64,000 nt of DNA, taken from positions 2,356,001-2,420,000 of the forward strand of contig OZ244147.1 of assembly GCA_965216105.1 (NCBI GenBank). The letters run 5' to 3'. Made by a program: the position numbers and the translations under genes. Origin of the DNA: JAALLB01 sp017643495 (GTDB lineage: Bacteria > Pseudomonadota > Alphaproteobacteria > Rhizobiales > Rhizobiaceae). Positions within the stretch are counted from its first letter, which is position 1. Each line of letters begins with the position of its first letter. Under the pieces are notes generated by a model. That model was not told the DNA's origin, searched no databases, and saw only the letters and a list, made by a program, of their open reading frames with translations. Below are positions 1-9,151 of this stretch, one piece after another.

Positions 1-86
1 AAAACCCCGAGGAAGTTGAACTTGCTGAGGGAACCGAAGCTGCTGAAGGCGAGACCGCAGACGACAGCGAAGAGCAACAGTCCTGA
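1..86 (+). CDS. rplI: 50S ribosomal protein L9, 3' end only
   Basis: Only the last 27 codons are present, read in the frame beginning at base 3 and ending with TGA at 84-86. The encoded tail is strongly acidic (many Glu and Asp, ending EEQQS). This matches the acidic C-terminal extension that L9 carries in many Rhizobiales. The identification rests mainly on position, because rplI directly precedes dnaB in this order, and on a strong terminator right after the stop. The body of the protein lies outside the window, so the call is an inference from tail composition and synteny. Confidence 0.75.
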   Translation, partial: NPEEVELAEGTEAAEGETADDSEEQQS

Positions 87-112
87 TTCCAACAGGACTG
101 GCAAGTATCTTC

Positions 113-141
113 AAGCGGGAGCCAGTCTCCCGCTTTTTTTT
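113..141 (+). terminator. Rho-independent terminator of the ribosomal protein operon
   Basis: A perfect 9-bp stem, AAGCGGGAG (113-121) with CTCCCGCTT (127-135), has a 5-nt loop and runs straight into eight T residues. It lies 27 bp after the rplI stop and separates the ribosomal protein operon from dnaB. Confidence 0.93.
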
Positions 142-230
142 GCCTCCGCAAAGGGAATCGCGCATTCTCGGTCAATCAATATTTTCTTTATTTTGATTTG
201 GCTGTGAATTGAAGTGGATCATGGGCAAAT

Positions 231-1799
231 ATGAGCATGTTTGCCATATCCGTAGGCATGCCTCCTGTATCTCTGTTACAACAACACAAGCAGTTCGAAC
301 CAGAAAGCAAATCCATGGCAGACTCCGTTCCACGTATCGGAAGAGAAGAGAAAAGTTATCGTGTTGCCCCGCACAATATCGAGGTGGAGCAGGCTCTGCT
401 TGGTGCCATTCTGGTAAACAATGATGCCTATTACCGGGTTTCGGATTTTCTCCAAGCCGCCCATTTCATGGAACCGCTGCACCAGGAAATTTTCAAGGTT
501 GCTTCGGACATGATACGGGCAACCAAGACGGCCAATCCTGTTACAATCAAGACCTTCCTGCCCGCCGATGAAAAAATCGGCGACATGACGATAGCGCAAT
601 ATCTTGCGCGATTGGCTGCCGAAGCCACAACAATCATCAATGCCGAAGATTACGGGCGTTCAATCTATGATTTGGCAACTCGCCGAAACCTGATCAACAT
701 CGGCGAAGACATGGTCAATATCGCGTATGATGCACCGGTTGAAACTTCCCCGTCCGACCAGATTGAGGATGCCGAAAGGCGGCTTTTCGAATTGGCGGAA
801 AAAGGAGGCAATGATCAGGGATTCAATACTTTCGGGAATGCCATGAATGTTGCCCTTGAAATGGCGGCGGCGGCATATCAGCGAAGTGGCGGCCTTTCGG
901 GCATCGCCAGCAATATCGAAGCACTGGACCGTCGAATGGGTGGTCTTCAGCCCTCAGACCTGATCATACTTGCCGGCCGTCCGGGCATGGGCAAAACATC
1001 CCTTGCCACAAATATCGCCTACAATATTGCCAGCCGGTATGCCGGTGATGTGGAAGCAGACGGGTCTCCCTCTGCGCTGGACGGAGGAGTTGTAGGATTT
1101 TTCTCCCTGGAGATGTCCGCAGAACAATTGGCCACCCGGATCATTTCCGAACAAGCTGAAATTTCCTCATCGAAAATTCGGCGTGGTGAAATAACGGAAG
1201 CCGAGTTTGACAAGCTGACAACCTATGTCAACCAGATGTCAAAAGTACCGCTTTTCATAGATGAAACCGGGGGCATTTCCATTGCCCAGCTTGCTGCAAG
1301 GGCAAGACGCCTGAAACGGCAAAAAGGCCTTGATGTGCTGATGGTTGACTATATCCAGCTCATGCAGGGCACATCAAAAAGCCAAGGCAACCGGGTTCAG
1401 GAAGTGACCGAAATCACTACCGGCCTCAAGGCCCTTGCCAAGGAACTCAATGTTCCGATAATCGCCCTCTCACAGCTTTCGAGGCAAGTTGAAAGCCGCG
1501 ACGACAAACGCCCACAGCTTTCCGATCTCAGGGAATCCGGCTCAATCGAACAGGATGCGGATGTTGTGCTCTTTGTTTACCGCGAAGAGTATTATCTACA
1601 GAATGGTGAACCTGAACCCGGTACAGAAAAGCATATTGAGTGGGAAGAGAAGCTCAACAAGGCACGCGGCAGGGCCGAAGTAATTATCGCAAAGCAGCGA
1701 CACGGACCGACCGGAACTGCCCGACTTGGCTTCCAGTCCGAGTACACACGCTTCTCCGATATTGCCGATGATGAACAGATACCGGAATTCCGCGGGTAA
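231..1799 (+). CDS. dnaB: Replicative DNA helicase DnaB
   Basis: This is the hexameric helicase that unwinds DNA ahead of the replication fork. In the 522 residues the N-terminal helicase/primase-interaction domain spans about 45-150 and the RecA-like motor about 215-510. The Walker A loop GRPGMGKTS begins near residue 249 and Walker B (LMVDY) is near 370-374. An insertion of roughly 20 residues rich in Gly, Asp and Ser follows Walker A, as is common in alphaproteobacterial DnaB. The first ATG (231) gives a long N-terminus; an ATG at 315 would start just before the conserved region, and neither has a clear Shine-Dalgarno sequence. Confidence 0.96.
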   Translation: MSMFAISVGMPPVSLLQQHKQFEPESKSMADSVPRIGREEKSYRVAPHNIEVEQALLGAILVNNDAYYRVSDFLQAAHFMEPLHQEIFKVASDMIRATKTANPVTIKTFLPADEKIGDMTIAQYLARLAAEATTIINAEDYGRSIYDLATRRNLINIGEDMVNIAYDAPVETSPSDQIEDAERRLFELAEKGGNDQGFNTFGNAMNVALEMAAAAYQRSGGLSGIASNIEALDRRMGGLQPSDLIILAGRPGMGKTSLATNIAYNIASRYAGDVEADGSPSALDGGVVGFFSLEMSAEQLATRIISEQAEISSSKIRRGEITEAEFDKLTTYVNQMSKVPLFIDETGGISIAQLAARARRLKRQKGLDVLMVDYIQLMQGTSKSQGNRVQEVTEITTGLKALAKELNVPIIALSQLSRQVESRDDKRPQLSDLRESGSIEQDADVVLFVYREEYYLQNGEPEPGTEKHIEWEEKLNKARGRAEVIIAKQRHGPTGTARLGFQSEYTRFSDIADDEQIPEFRG

Positions 1800-1822
1800 G
1801 GGAAACAGCTGCAAGGGGTTGA

Positions 1823-2989
1823 TTGCAGCGCGAAATGCTGCTCCAAGCAAGGTATTCCGCAACGACTTTCAGCAAGTACATGTCCACGGCACCACGACTT
1901 ACCATCGACCTGAGCGCACTCGTCCATAACTGGCGTTTCATGAAACAGAAGTCGGGTAATGCAGAAGCCGCAGCAGTGGTGAAAGCAGACGCCTATGGAC
2001 TGGGTATTGAGCCTGTTGTCGATGCCCTTTCAAAGGCAGGGTGCAAAACCTTTTTTACCGCAATGATGGAAGAAGCCATCCGCGTTCGGAAAATCTCGCC
2101 TGATGCGCGTGTTATCGTTTTGAACGGTGTTGTTGTGGAAACGGTAAAAACAGCGACCGAACAATCCATCATCCCGGTTTTGTCCAGCATTGAGCAAATT
2201 GCCATGTGGAAGGAACATGGTGGAGGACACCCCTCTGTCCTGCATGTCGATACCGGCATGAACCGCCTGGGGTTGCGCACGCAAGAAGCGGAAGCATTGT
2301 CAGATAACCCGGAATTGATTGGTTCCATTAATCCGGTCATGCTGATGTCTCACTTGGCCTGTGCGGATGAGCCAAGCGATCCAAAAAACATCCAGCAACT
2401 GGAAACATTTCTCCAAACCGCAGAACAGTTTCCCGGTCTGCCAACCTGCTTTGCGAACAGTGCCGGTATCATGCTTGGTGCAGACTATCACTTCAGCACT
2501 ACGAGGCCGGGCATTGCGCTATATGGTGCGGAAGCAGTGAACAACGTACCAAACCCCATGAAACCAGTTGTTACAGCCGAAGCACGAATTCTACAAATCC
2601 GGCGTGCGGAAAAGGGAGAAACCATCGGATATGGAGCAGAACAGCGTCTCGACCGTGAAACAAAGGTAGCTGTGTGCTCTGGCGGCTATGCGGATGGGTA
2701 TCATCGCTCGGCTTCGGGAGCCGGAGTTACCTTGCGCAAAGACGGTTCAGCCGGAGCAATGGGAGCGATTGCAGGCCATCGTGTGCCGGTACTGGGACGT
2801 GTATCAATGGACCTGACTGCTTTTGATGTTACCGATGTCCCTCAGCAAGTACTGGATGAAAACCAGTGGCTCGAACTTTTCGGAAACACCATTCCTGTTG
2901 ACGATTTGGCCAGAGCCTGTGGAACCATCGGGTATGAGCTTCTAACCTCACTCGGCAACCGCTATCATCGCGAATATCGCGGAGGTTAA
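1823..2989 (+). CDS. alr: Alanine racemase
   Basis: This PLP enzyme interconverts L- and D-alanine for peptidoglycan synthesis. The PLP-binding motif VVKADAYGLG carries the Schiff-base Lys, and the C-terminal beta domain with the SMDLTAFDVT stretch is present. The TTG at 1823 is preceded by AAGGGG at good spacing, but gives about 19 residues more than usual. The ATG at 1880 gives a 369-residue product that begins at the conserved MSTAPRLTIDL and puts the PLP Lys at position 35, typical of the family, but it has no evident Shine-Dalgarno sequence. It follows dnaB and precedes radA, the usual Rhizobiales order. Confidence 0.94.
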   Translation: MQREMLLQARYSATTFSKYMSTAPRLTIDLSALVHNWRFMKQKSGNAEAAAVVKADAYGLGIEPVVDALSKAGCKTFFTAMMEEAIRVRKISPDARVIVLNGVVVETVKTATEQSIIPVLSSIEQIAMWKEHGGGHPSVLHVDTGMNRLGLRTQEAEALSDNPELIGSINPVMLMSHLACADEPSDPKNIQQLETFLQTAEQFPGLPTCFANSAGIMLGADYHFSTTRPGIALYGAEAVNNVPNPMKPVVTAEARILQIRRAEKGETIGYGAEQRLDRETKVAVCSGGYADGYHRSASGAGVTLRKDGSAGAMGAIAGHRVPVLGRVSMDLTAFDVTDVPQQVLDENQWLELFGNTIPVDDLARACGTIGYELLTSLGNRYHREYRGG

Positions 2990-2991
2990 GT

Positions 2992-4374
2992 TTGGCCAAA
3001 ACACGAACCCAGTTTGTCTGCCAGAGTTGTGGCAGTTCCTTTCCCCAATGGTCTGGCAAATGCGATTCATGCGGGGAATGGAACACACTTGTTGAGGACA
3101 ATCCTTCTGCAGGGATTGGCGCGAACCCGGGCAAGCAAATGCGCAAGGGGCAGGCAGTGCAACTGGTTTCGCTCGCAGGGGAAACAGAACAGGCCCCCCG
3201 AATTGCGTCCGGCATATCCGAACTCGACAGGGCAACCGGCGGCGGCTTTGTGAAAGGATCAGCAATCCTTCTGGGTGGCGATCCCGGCATAGGAAAATCG
3301 ACCTTGCTCATGCAGGCTTCTGCTGCCATCGCAGGTCAGGGGCATTCCGTTATCTATGTTTCCGGTGAAGAGGCGGTGGCACAGATCAGGATGCGCGCAC
3401 TGCGTCTGGGCGCAATTGAACAGAACGTGGGGCTTGCGGCAGAGACAAGTGTAGAAAACATTCTTGCAACGCTAGAAACCGGCAAGCCGCCTGCCCTGTT
3501 GATCATTGATTCCATACAGACATTGTGGACCGAACAGGCCGATTCTGCACCGGGTACGGTAACCCAGGTGAGAAATTCAGCCCAGGCACTGATCCGCTAT
3601 GCAAAGAACCACGGCACCTGTGTCGTTCTGGTGGGTCACGTTACCAAGGAAGGGCAAATCGCCGGTCCCCGTGTTGTGGAACACATGGTGGATGCGGTGC
3701 TGTATTTTGAGGGTGAAGGCGGACACCATTACCGTATTTTGAGAACAGTCAAGAACCGCTTCGGGGCAACCGATGAAATCGGTGTTTTCGAAATGTCGGA
3801 CAAGGGTTTGCGTGAAGTTTCCAACCCTTCCGAGCTTTTTCTCGGGGAACGCAATGAAACCTCACCCGGAGCTGCGGTTTTTGCAGGTGTAGAAGGAACA
3901 AGGCCTGTTTTGGTCGAAATACAGGCCCTGGTCGCACCATCCAGCCTTGGTACACCCAGACGTGCTGTTATCGGCTGGGATTCATCAAGGCTCTCAATGG
4001 TTCTGGCCGTGCTTGAAGCCCATTGCGGCGTCAAACTGGGTAATCATGATGTGTATTTGAACGTGGCCGGCGGGTATCGTATTGTTGAGCCAGCCGCCGA
4101 TCTGGCAGTTGCTGCGGCTCTTGTTTCTTCACTGTGCGGTGTAGCCCTGCCGGCCGACAGCGTACATTTTGGCGAAATCAGCTTGTCCGGTAGCACTCGA
4201 CCCGTTGCCCATGCAGGTCTGCGCCTCAAGGAAGCCGGGAAACTGGGCTTTCACCGTGCCTATTGCTCCACTGCCCGTGACGAGGAAACCTCGACAGCGG
4301 GAATAGATGTAACTTGCATTCGCGAACTGACAGATTTGGCTGCTCGCATTGCTTCAATGAAAGAAAAGTCTTGA
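2992..4374 (+). CDS. radA: DNA repair protein RadA
   Basis: RadA is a RecA-like ATPase that helps process recombination intermediates and branch migration. Its 460 residues show the complete plan. A four-Cys zinc finger (C10, C13, C24, C27) comes first. The ATPase follows with Walker A GDPGIGKST at about 96-104 and the RadA-specific KNRFG motif at 254-258. A C-terminal Lon-protease-like domain completes it. It starts with TTG, two bases after the alr stop, and GGAGG at 2981-2985 overlaps the end of alr, which suggests translational coupling. Confidence 0.97.
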   Translation: MAKTRTQFVCQSCGSSFPQWSGKCDSCGEWNTLVEDNPSAGIGANPGKQMRKGQAVQLVSLAGETEQAPRIASGISELDRATGGGFVKGSAILLGGDPGIGKSTLLMQASAAIAGQGHSVIYVSGEEAVAQIRMRALRLGAIEQNVGLAAETSVENILATLETGKPPALLIIDSIQTLWTEQADSAPGTVTQVRNSAQALIRYAKNHGTCVVLVGHVTKEGQIAGPRVVEHMVDAVLYFEGEGGHHYRILRTVKNRFGATDEIGVFEMSDKGLREVSNPSELFLGERNETSPGAAVFAGVEGTRPVLVEIQALVAPSSLGTPRRAVIGWDSSRLSMVLAVLEAHCGVKLGNHDVYLNVAGGYRIVEPAADLAVAAALVSSLCGVALPADSVHFGEISLSGSTRPVAHAGLRLKEAGKLGFHRAYCSTARDEETSTAGIDVTCIRELTDLAARIASMKEKS

Positions 4375-4455
4375 AAGTGTCATTTTCACTGGAAAAGCGT
4401 GTGATTTGGGAGTATGTCCCCACCGTGAGAAAAGGCGGTTCACAAGGGGCAACCT

Positions 4456-5010
4456 ATGCCAATTGAACTTTTGGACATTATTCTGATTGTCCTGATGCTG
4501 ATATCCGGATTGCTGGCCATGGTCAGAGGGTTTTCAAGAGAAATCCTCTCCATAAGCTCTTGGGTAATTGCAGGGATAGCAGCATTTTCGTTCTACAAGC
4601 TGCTGTCTCCCTATGCTGCGGAGTACACTCGCTCGTTTACCAACAACGAGAAAGTGCCTGATATTGTCGCTGGGGCAGCAATCTTTCTGGTAGCGCTGAT
4701 ACTTGTCAGTCTGATTACCATGAAAATCGCCGATTTTATTGTAGACAGCCGTGTCGGCGCCCTGGATAGAACGCTCGGCTTCATCTTTGGTGCAGCGCGC
4801 GGGGCATTGCTGGTTATGGTGCTTCTGCTTTTCTATTTGAATTTCTTTCCCGACAACCAATATTCGTGGATTGCAAACGCAAAATCGAAGCCGGCGCTTG
4901 AAGCAATGGGGGAAAGCCTTGTCAACATGATCCCGGATGACCCGGCAGGTTATGTTTTCGAGAAACTCGGCATTGAATCCGAACCTGCGCCCGAAGGCCA
5001 GAATACCTGA
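4456..5010 (+). CDS. cvpA: CvpA family inner-membrane protein
   Basis: A 184-residue protein with about four hydrophobic membrane segments (roughly 5-22, 30-48, 65-88 and 105-130) and a polar acidic C-terminus. The segment after the third helix, with SRVGALDRTLGFIFGAARG, matches the CvpA (colicin V production) family. The biochemical role of the family is not settled; it has been linked to envelope stress. AAGGGG sits about 6 bases before the ATG. It lies just upstream of purF, as cvpA does in many proteobacteria. Confidence 0.93.
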   Translation: MPIELLDIILIVLMLISGLLAMVRGFSREILSISSWVIAGIAAFSFYKLLSPYAAEYTRSFTNNEKVPDIVAGAAIFLVALILVSLITMKIADFIVDSRVGALDRTLGFIFGAARGALLVMVLLLFYLNFFPDNQYSWIANAKSKPALEAMGESLVNMIPDDPAGYVFEKLGIESEPAPEGQNT

Positions 5011-5057
5011 CGCGGTGCGCGCAACACGACCTTTCGTGGTCGACCTGAGAGTCTGGA

Positions 5058-6506
5058 ATGTCTTTTTTGGATGACGACAAACTCCGCGAAGAATGCGGTG
5101 TCTTCGGCATTTTCAACAACGAAAGTGCCGCCGCCCTGACAACCCTCGGATTGCATGCATTGCAACACAGGGGTCAGGAAGGAGCCGGCATTGTATCCTT
5201 TGACGGGCAACAGTTCCATGCTGAACGGCACATGGGGCTTATTGGCGATACCTTCACAAAGCAGAGCGTGCAGGACCGCCTGAAGGGGCACAGGGCGATT
5301 GGCCATACCCGCTATTCAACCACGGGTGGTGACGAGTTGCGCAACGTGCAGCCGTTCTTTGCAGAATTTTCCGGCGGCGGCTTTGCGGTTGCGCACAATG
5401 GCAACATCACCAACGCACTGACGCTGCGCAGCGAGTTGCAGCGCGCCGGTGCCATTTTTCAGTCGACATCGGATACCGAAGTCATTCTCCACATGATTGC
5501 CATGGACAAGGAGCCGATGTTTGCTGACCGGCTCACGTCCTCCCTTGCAAGACTGGAAGGTGCATTTTCCTTTGTCGGCCTTACCAACAAAAAACTGATC
5601 GGTGCACGCGACCCGCAAGGCATCCGCCCTCTCATTCTTGGTGACCTTGACGGCTCCTACATCCTTGCTTCGGAAAGTTGCGCCCTTGATATCATCGGTG
5701 CACGCCCCGTTCGCGACATCGAGCCTGGCGAACTCGTGATCATCAATGACCGGGGACTGCGCTCGCTACGTCCGTTTGAAAATGCCAAGAAACGTTTCTG
5801 CATTTTTGAATATGTTTACTTTGCACGACCGGATTCTGTCATGGAAGGTCACAATGTTTACGACATCCGCAAACAGATCGGGGTGGAACTGGCCAAGGAA
5901 ACGCCTGCTGATGCGGATATTGTCGTTCCGGTACCTGACTCTGGTGTGCCTGCCGCTATCGGATATGCACAGGGGGCCGGCTTGCCGTTCGAACTTGGCA
6001 TCATTCGCAACCATTATGTTGGCCGCACCTTTATCCAGCCTTCCGACTCAATCCGGCACATGGGTGTAAAGCTGAAGCACAATGCGAACAGCAAGTTGCT
6101 CGAAGGAAAACGGGTTGTGCTCGTTGACGATTCCATTGTTCGGGGAACCACTTCCCAGAAAATCGTTCAGATGGTACGCGATGCCGGCGCCACATCGGTG
6201 CACATGCGAATTGCAAGCCCCCCGACCATGTCTTCCTGCTTCTACGGTGTTGATACCCCTGAAACACACAAGCTTCTGGCATCGAGAATGACTACAGAGC
6301 AGATGAAAGACTTCATACGTGTCGATTCACTGGGGTTCATTTCCCTGGACGGACTTTATCGTGCTGCCGGGGAAGCCAACCGCAATTCCGAAAGCCCGCA
6401 ATATTGTGATGCCTGCTTCTCAGGCGAATACCCCACACGCCTGACTGATCATGACGACAGGGATAATGTTTCCAGCATATCCCTGCTTGCAGAAGCGAAG
6501 GGCTGA
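5058..6506 (+). CDS. purF: Amidophosphoribosyltransferase (PurF)
   Basis: PurF catalyses the first committed step of purine synthesis, from PRPP and glutamine to 5-phosphoribosylamine. The class II glutamine amidotransferase nucleophile is Cys13 after a short propeptide (REE-CGVFG). The PRPP loop VLVDDSIVRGTT lies near 355-366. Four cysteines (C248, C394, and C450 with C453 in YCDAC) sit where Bacillus subtilis-type PurF binds a 4Fe-4S cluster, so this looks like the iron-sulfur, propeptide-processed class rather than the Escherichia coli class. It is 482 residues, a normal length. Confidence 0.97.
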   Translation: MSFLDDDKLREECGVFGIFNNESAAALTTLGLHALQHRGQEGAGIVSFDGQQFHAERHMGLIGDTFTKQSVQDRLKGHRAIGHTRYSTTGGDELRNVQPFFAEFSGGGFAVAHNGNITNALTLRSELQRAGAIFQSTSDTEVILHMIAMDKEPMFADRLTSSLARLEGAFSFVGLTNKKLIGARDPQGIRPLILGDLDGSYILASESCALDIIGARPVRDIEPGELVIINDRGLRSLRPFENAKKRFCIFEYVYFARPDSVMEGHNVYDIRKQIGVELAKETPADADIVVPVPDSGVPAAIGYAQGAGLPFELGIIRNHYVGRTFIQPSDSIRHMGVKLKHNANSKLLEGKRVVLVDDSIVRGTTSQKIVQMVRDAGATSVHMRIASPPTMSSCFYGVDTPETHKLLASRMTTEQMKDFIRVDSLGFISLDGLYRAAGEANRNSESPQYCDACFSGEYPTRLTDHDDRDNVSSISLLAEAKG

Positions 6507-6509
6507 CGC

Positions 6510-7226
6510 GTGCTTGGAGGAAAGATTGCGGTTGTTACCGGAGCATCACGTGGTATTGGCTACCAGTCGGCGCTTACACTGGCACGAAATGGCGCCCACG
6601 TAATCGCTATTGCGCGAACGGTTGGTGGTCTGGAAGAACTGGATGATGAGATCCAGGGTTTGGGTGGAACAGCCACTCTCGTTCCGATCGACCTTCTGGA
6701 TTATGATGCCATTGACCGGCTCGGTGCCTCAATATTCGAGCGGTGGCAAAAACTGGACATTCTGGTGGCCAATGCAGGCATGCTGGGTGGCCTCTCCCCG
6801 GTTGAACACATCGAACCAAAGACGTTTGAAAAAATACAGGCGTTGAACGTAACGGCAAACTGGAGACTGATTTGCTCTCTTTCCCCCCTGCTCAGGGAAA
6901 GTCAGGCAGGTCGCGCTGTCTTCATGACAAGTATAGCCTCTGAAGAATCAAAACCCTTCTGGGGAGGCTACGCTACTTCACAAGCCGCGTTGAAAAGCCT
7001 CGTGAAAACATGGGCTGCAGAATGCAGCAAAACCAGTCTGCGCATCAATCTGCTGGACCCGGGCCCCATGCGCACAGCGTTACGGGCAGCCGCAATGCCG
7101 GGTGAAGATCCGGACCTGATTGGACAACCAGCCGAAATTTCCGGCCCCCTTTTGCAGTTGCTCATGGATGACCTGCAAGAAAACGGGCTCGTACTGGATC
7201 GCCAAACTGGTGAATTCCACCGGTAG
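6510..7226 (+). CDS. SDR family protein lacking the catalytic lysine
   Basis: A 238-residue Rossmann-fold protein of the classical short-chain dehydrogenase family. TGASRGIG (dinucleotide loop) is near the N-terminus, NAG is at the end of strand 4, and Ser141 and Tyr154 sit at catalytic spacing. The YxxxK signature reads Y154-A-T-S-Q158 (tac gct act tca caa), so the catalytic Lys is Gln. The GTG start is 3 bp after the purF stop, and this gene follows purF in many Rhizobiales. Substrate unknown; with Lys missing it may be a weak enzyme or a non-catalytic binder. Confidence 0.9.
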   Translation: MLGGKIAVVTGASRGIGYQSALTLARNGAHVIAIARTVGGLEELDDEIQGLGGTATLVPIDLLDYDAIDRLGASIFERWQKLDILVANAGMLGGLSPVEHIEPKTFEKIQALNVTANWRLICSLSPLLRESQAGRAVFMTSIASEESKPFWGGYATSQAALKSLVKTWAAECSKTSLRINLLDPGPMRTALRAAAMPGEDPDLIGQPAEISGPLLQLLMDDLQENGLVLDRQTGEFHR

Positions 7227-7370
7227 ACTACCCTTTTCTCGATAATCATGCCTGCCGTCAATGCGTGTTGCGGGAGTTGCAACCGTGAATTCCGTCCTGG
7301 ATCAAGCACAAGAAACAACCAGCAATGGCTGGATCACCAAATTTCTGACAATAAGTCGCGCAATTTATGC

Positions 7371-7399
7371 TTGACCGATATATATCGAACCATCATATA
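7371..7399 (+). promoter_or_regulatory. Candidate promoter and operator of the padR-RND operon
   Basis: TTGACC at 7371-7376 is a good -35 element. A perfect 12-bp palindrome, CGATATATATCG (7376-7387), lies directly after it, and a weak -10-like CATATA begins 17 nt past the -35. A palindrome in the spacer is where a repressor such as the adjacent PadR protein would bind. The AT-rich palindrome does not match a known PadR consensus closely, so the assignment is inference. Confidence 0.4.
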
Positions 7400-7445
7400 C
7401 CAGATGTTCATGGAATGATGACATTGTTCCTTCAGGTGGGTAATC

Positions 7446-7994
7446 ATGAATATACAAACGCTCATACTGGGAATCCTGAATTTCGGGGATGCCAGCGGCT
7501 ACGAGATTAAAAAGCAATCGATCGAAGGTGCTTTTCGATACTTCGTGGATATCAGCTATGGCTCAATCTACCCCACACTTTCCAAACTGGAAGCAGACAA
7601 GCTGGTTTCATGCCGAGCGGAAACACAAAGCGGCAAACCTGACAAGAAAGTCTATTCCATAACGGATGCGGGACGGGCTGAATTTGTAAGAATGCTGCAT
7701 CAGCCCCCCGCATTTGACAAATTCAAATCCGAGTTTCTTCTGCTTGCCATGTGTGCAGAACTGACCAGTCGCAAGACAATCCAAAGAGCAATCGATGAAC
7801 GTATCGCCGAGATGGAGGAGATGCTCGCCCATATCCAGGACTTGCGATCAGAATGCGATCATCCTGCAACACAATGGATCACCAATTATGGACTTCACAT
7901 AAAATCGGCAGATCTCGAATTTTTGCGCAATAACCGGGACAGCCTGCTCGCACTTGCAGGCACCGACACAACACTGGCTGAAGCAGCCGAGTAA
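7446..7994 (+). CDS. PadR family transcriptional regulator
   Basis: A 182-residue protein. Its N-terminal winged helix (about 1-85) carries the PadR hallmark ILGILNFGDASGYEIKK, then SYGSIYPTLSKLEADKLV, and a basic beta-wing. The C-terminal half is helical and should form the PadR dimerisation domain. It lies 38 bp upstream of an RND efflux pair on the same strand, so it probably represses its own operon and responds to a pump substrate. The ligand cannot be read from the sequence. Confidence 0.92.
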   Translation: MNIQTLILGILNFGDASGYEIKKQSIEGAFRYFVDISYGSIYPTLSKLEADKLVSCRAETQSGKPDKKVYSITDAGRAEFVRMLHQPPAFDKFKSEFLLLAMCAELTSRKTIQRAIDERIAEMEEMLAHIQDLRSECDHPATQWITNYGLHIKSADLEFLRNNRDSLLALAGTDTTLAEAAE

Positions 7995-8032
7995 AACCCA
8001 AACAATTATCAAAAGCTCAGCAAGGCACGACG

Positions 8033-9151
8033 ATGACATTCACGATCAAGGGTTCCCACATTGTCGCTGTACTGATTACGGCGCTGATCGGTTTCTACAT
8101 GTATTTCGGAGACGTTGAAGTTGGTGGTCAAAGCTCAGCTGGCAACCAGGCACCGCCAATTGCTGAAAGGGAAAGCGAAGCTGACCAGGAATTGTTCAGA
8201 GTCAGTTACATCGCACTCAAACCCGAGACCCGCACCCAAACAATTTCGATGAGAGGGCGGACCAAGGCGGATGCAGTAATTCCTTTAAAGTCGGAAACAA
8301 GCGGCATTCTACGTCAGAGACTGGTCAACCGGGGTGACACTGTAGAGGAAGGTCAACTCGTCTGCACAATTGACCAAGGAGCCCGTGAAGTGAGCGTGGC
8401 AAGCGCCAAAGCCGCACTGGAAAAAGCCGAAGCCGATTACAAGGCAAACCAAGCCCTCAAGAAAAAAGGGTTTTCCACCGACAACAAGATGCGGGAACTC
8501 AAGGCAGGGCTTGATGCTGCAAAGGCGCAGCTTCGCCAGGCAGAGATTGAACTCGACCGGACGGAAATCCGGTCAAACATGAGCGGTGTTGTAATGGACC
8601 CCATAGCCGAGCCCGGTGATGTTCTCCAGGCGGGTGGGACCTGCATCACCGTCGTTGACCGGGACCCGATGTATTTCGTCGGACAATTGTCAGAAAGTGA
8701 CATTGGTGCAATCCAGACCGGGATGAAGGCACATGTAAGGCCCGTAACCGGAGAAGAAACTGACGGGGTAATCAGTTACATAGCCCCGGCAGCTGATCCG
8801 GAAACACGAACTTTCCGGATAGAAATCGAGCTTTCAGAAGAAGGTTCTGCAGTTCGTGACGGCATTACCGCCAGCGCATCGATCGCCCTTGAAGAAACAG
8901 AAGCTTACCGCCTCTCCCCTTCCTGGCTCACACTCGCTGATGACGGGCAAGTCGGGATCAAGACGATCAATGAGAATGACGAAGTCGACTTTCGCAAAGT
9001 TGATATCGTTTCCCAGGGCAATGACGGGTTCTGGGTTGAAAAGCTTGAAGAGGGACTGAAGGTCATAACCCTTGGTCAGGAGTATGTTGTTACCGGTGAA
9101 AAAGTTGAGCCGGTCATGCAACAAGCCAAGAAAACGGAGACAGCCGAATGA
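8033..9151 (+). CDS. RND efflux periplasmic adaptor subunit
   Basis: A 372-residue membrane fusion protein of the HlyD/AcrA class that links an inner-membrane RND pump to an outer-membrane channel. One N-terminal membrane anchor (about 8-24) is followed by the split lipoyl/barrel-sandwich domain (LKSETSGILRQRLVNRGDTV). An alpha-hairpin with Ala/Lys/Glu-rich helices lies at about 120-180, then beta-barrel and membrane-proximal domains. No lipobox Cys is present, so it is anchored by the helix. The stop overlaps the next gene as ATGA. Confidence 0.93.
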   Translation: MTFTIKGSHIVAVLITALIGFYMYFGDVEVGGQSSAGNQAPPIAERESEADQELFRVSYIALKPETRTQTISMRGRTKADAVIPLKSETSGILRQRLVNRGDTVEEGQLVCTIDQGAREVSVASAKAALEKAEADYKANQALKKKGFSTDNKMRELKAGLDAAKAQLRQAEIELDRTEIRSNMSGVVMDPIAEPGDVLQAGGTCITVVDRDPMYFVGQLSESDIGAIQTGMKAHVRPVTGEETDGVISYIAPAADPETRTFRIEIELSEEGSAVRDGITASASIALEETEAYRLSPSWLTLADDGQVGIKTINENDEVDFRKVDIVSQGNDGFWVEKLEEGLKVITLGQEYVVTGEKVEPVMQQAKKTETAE

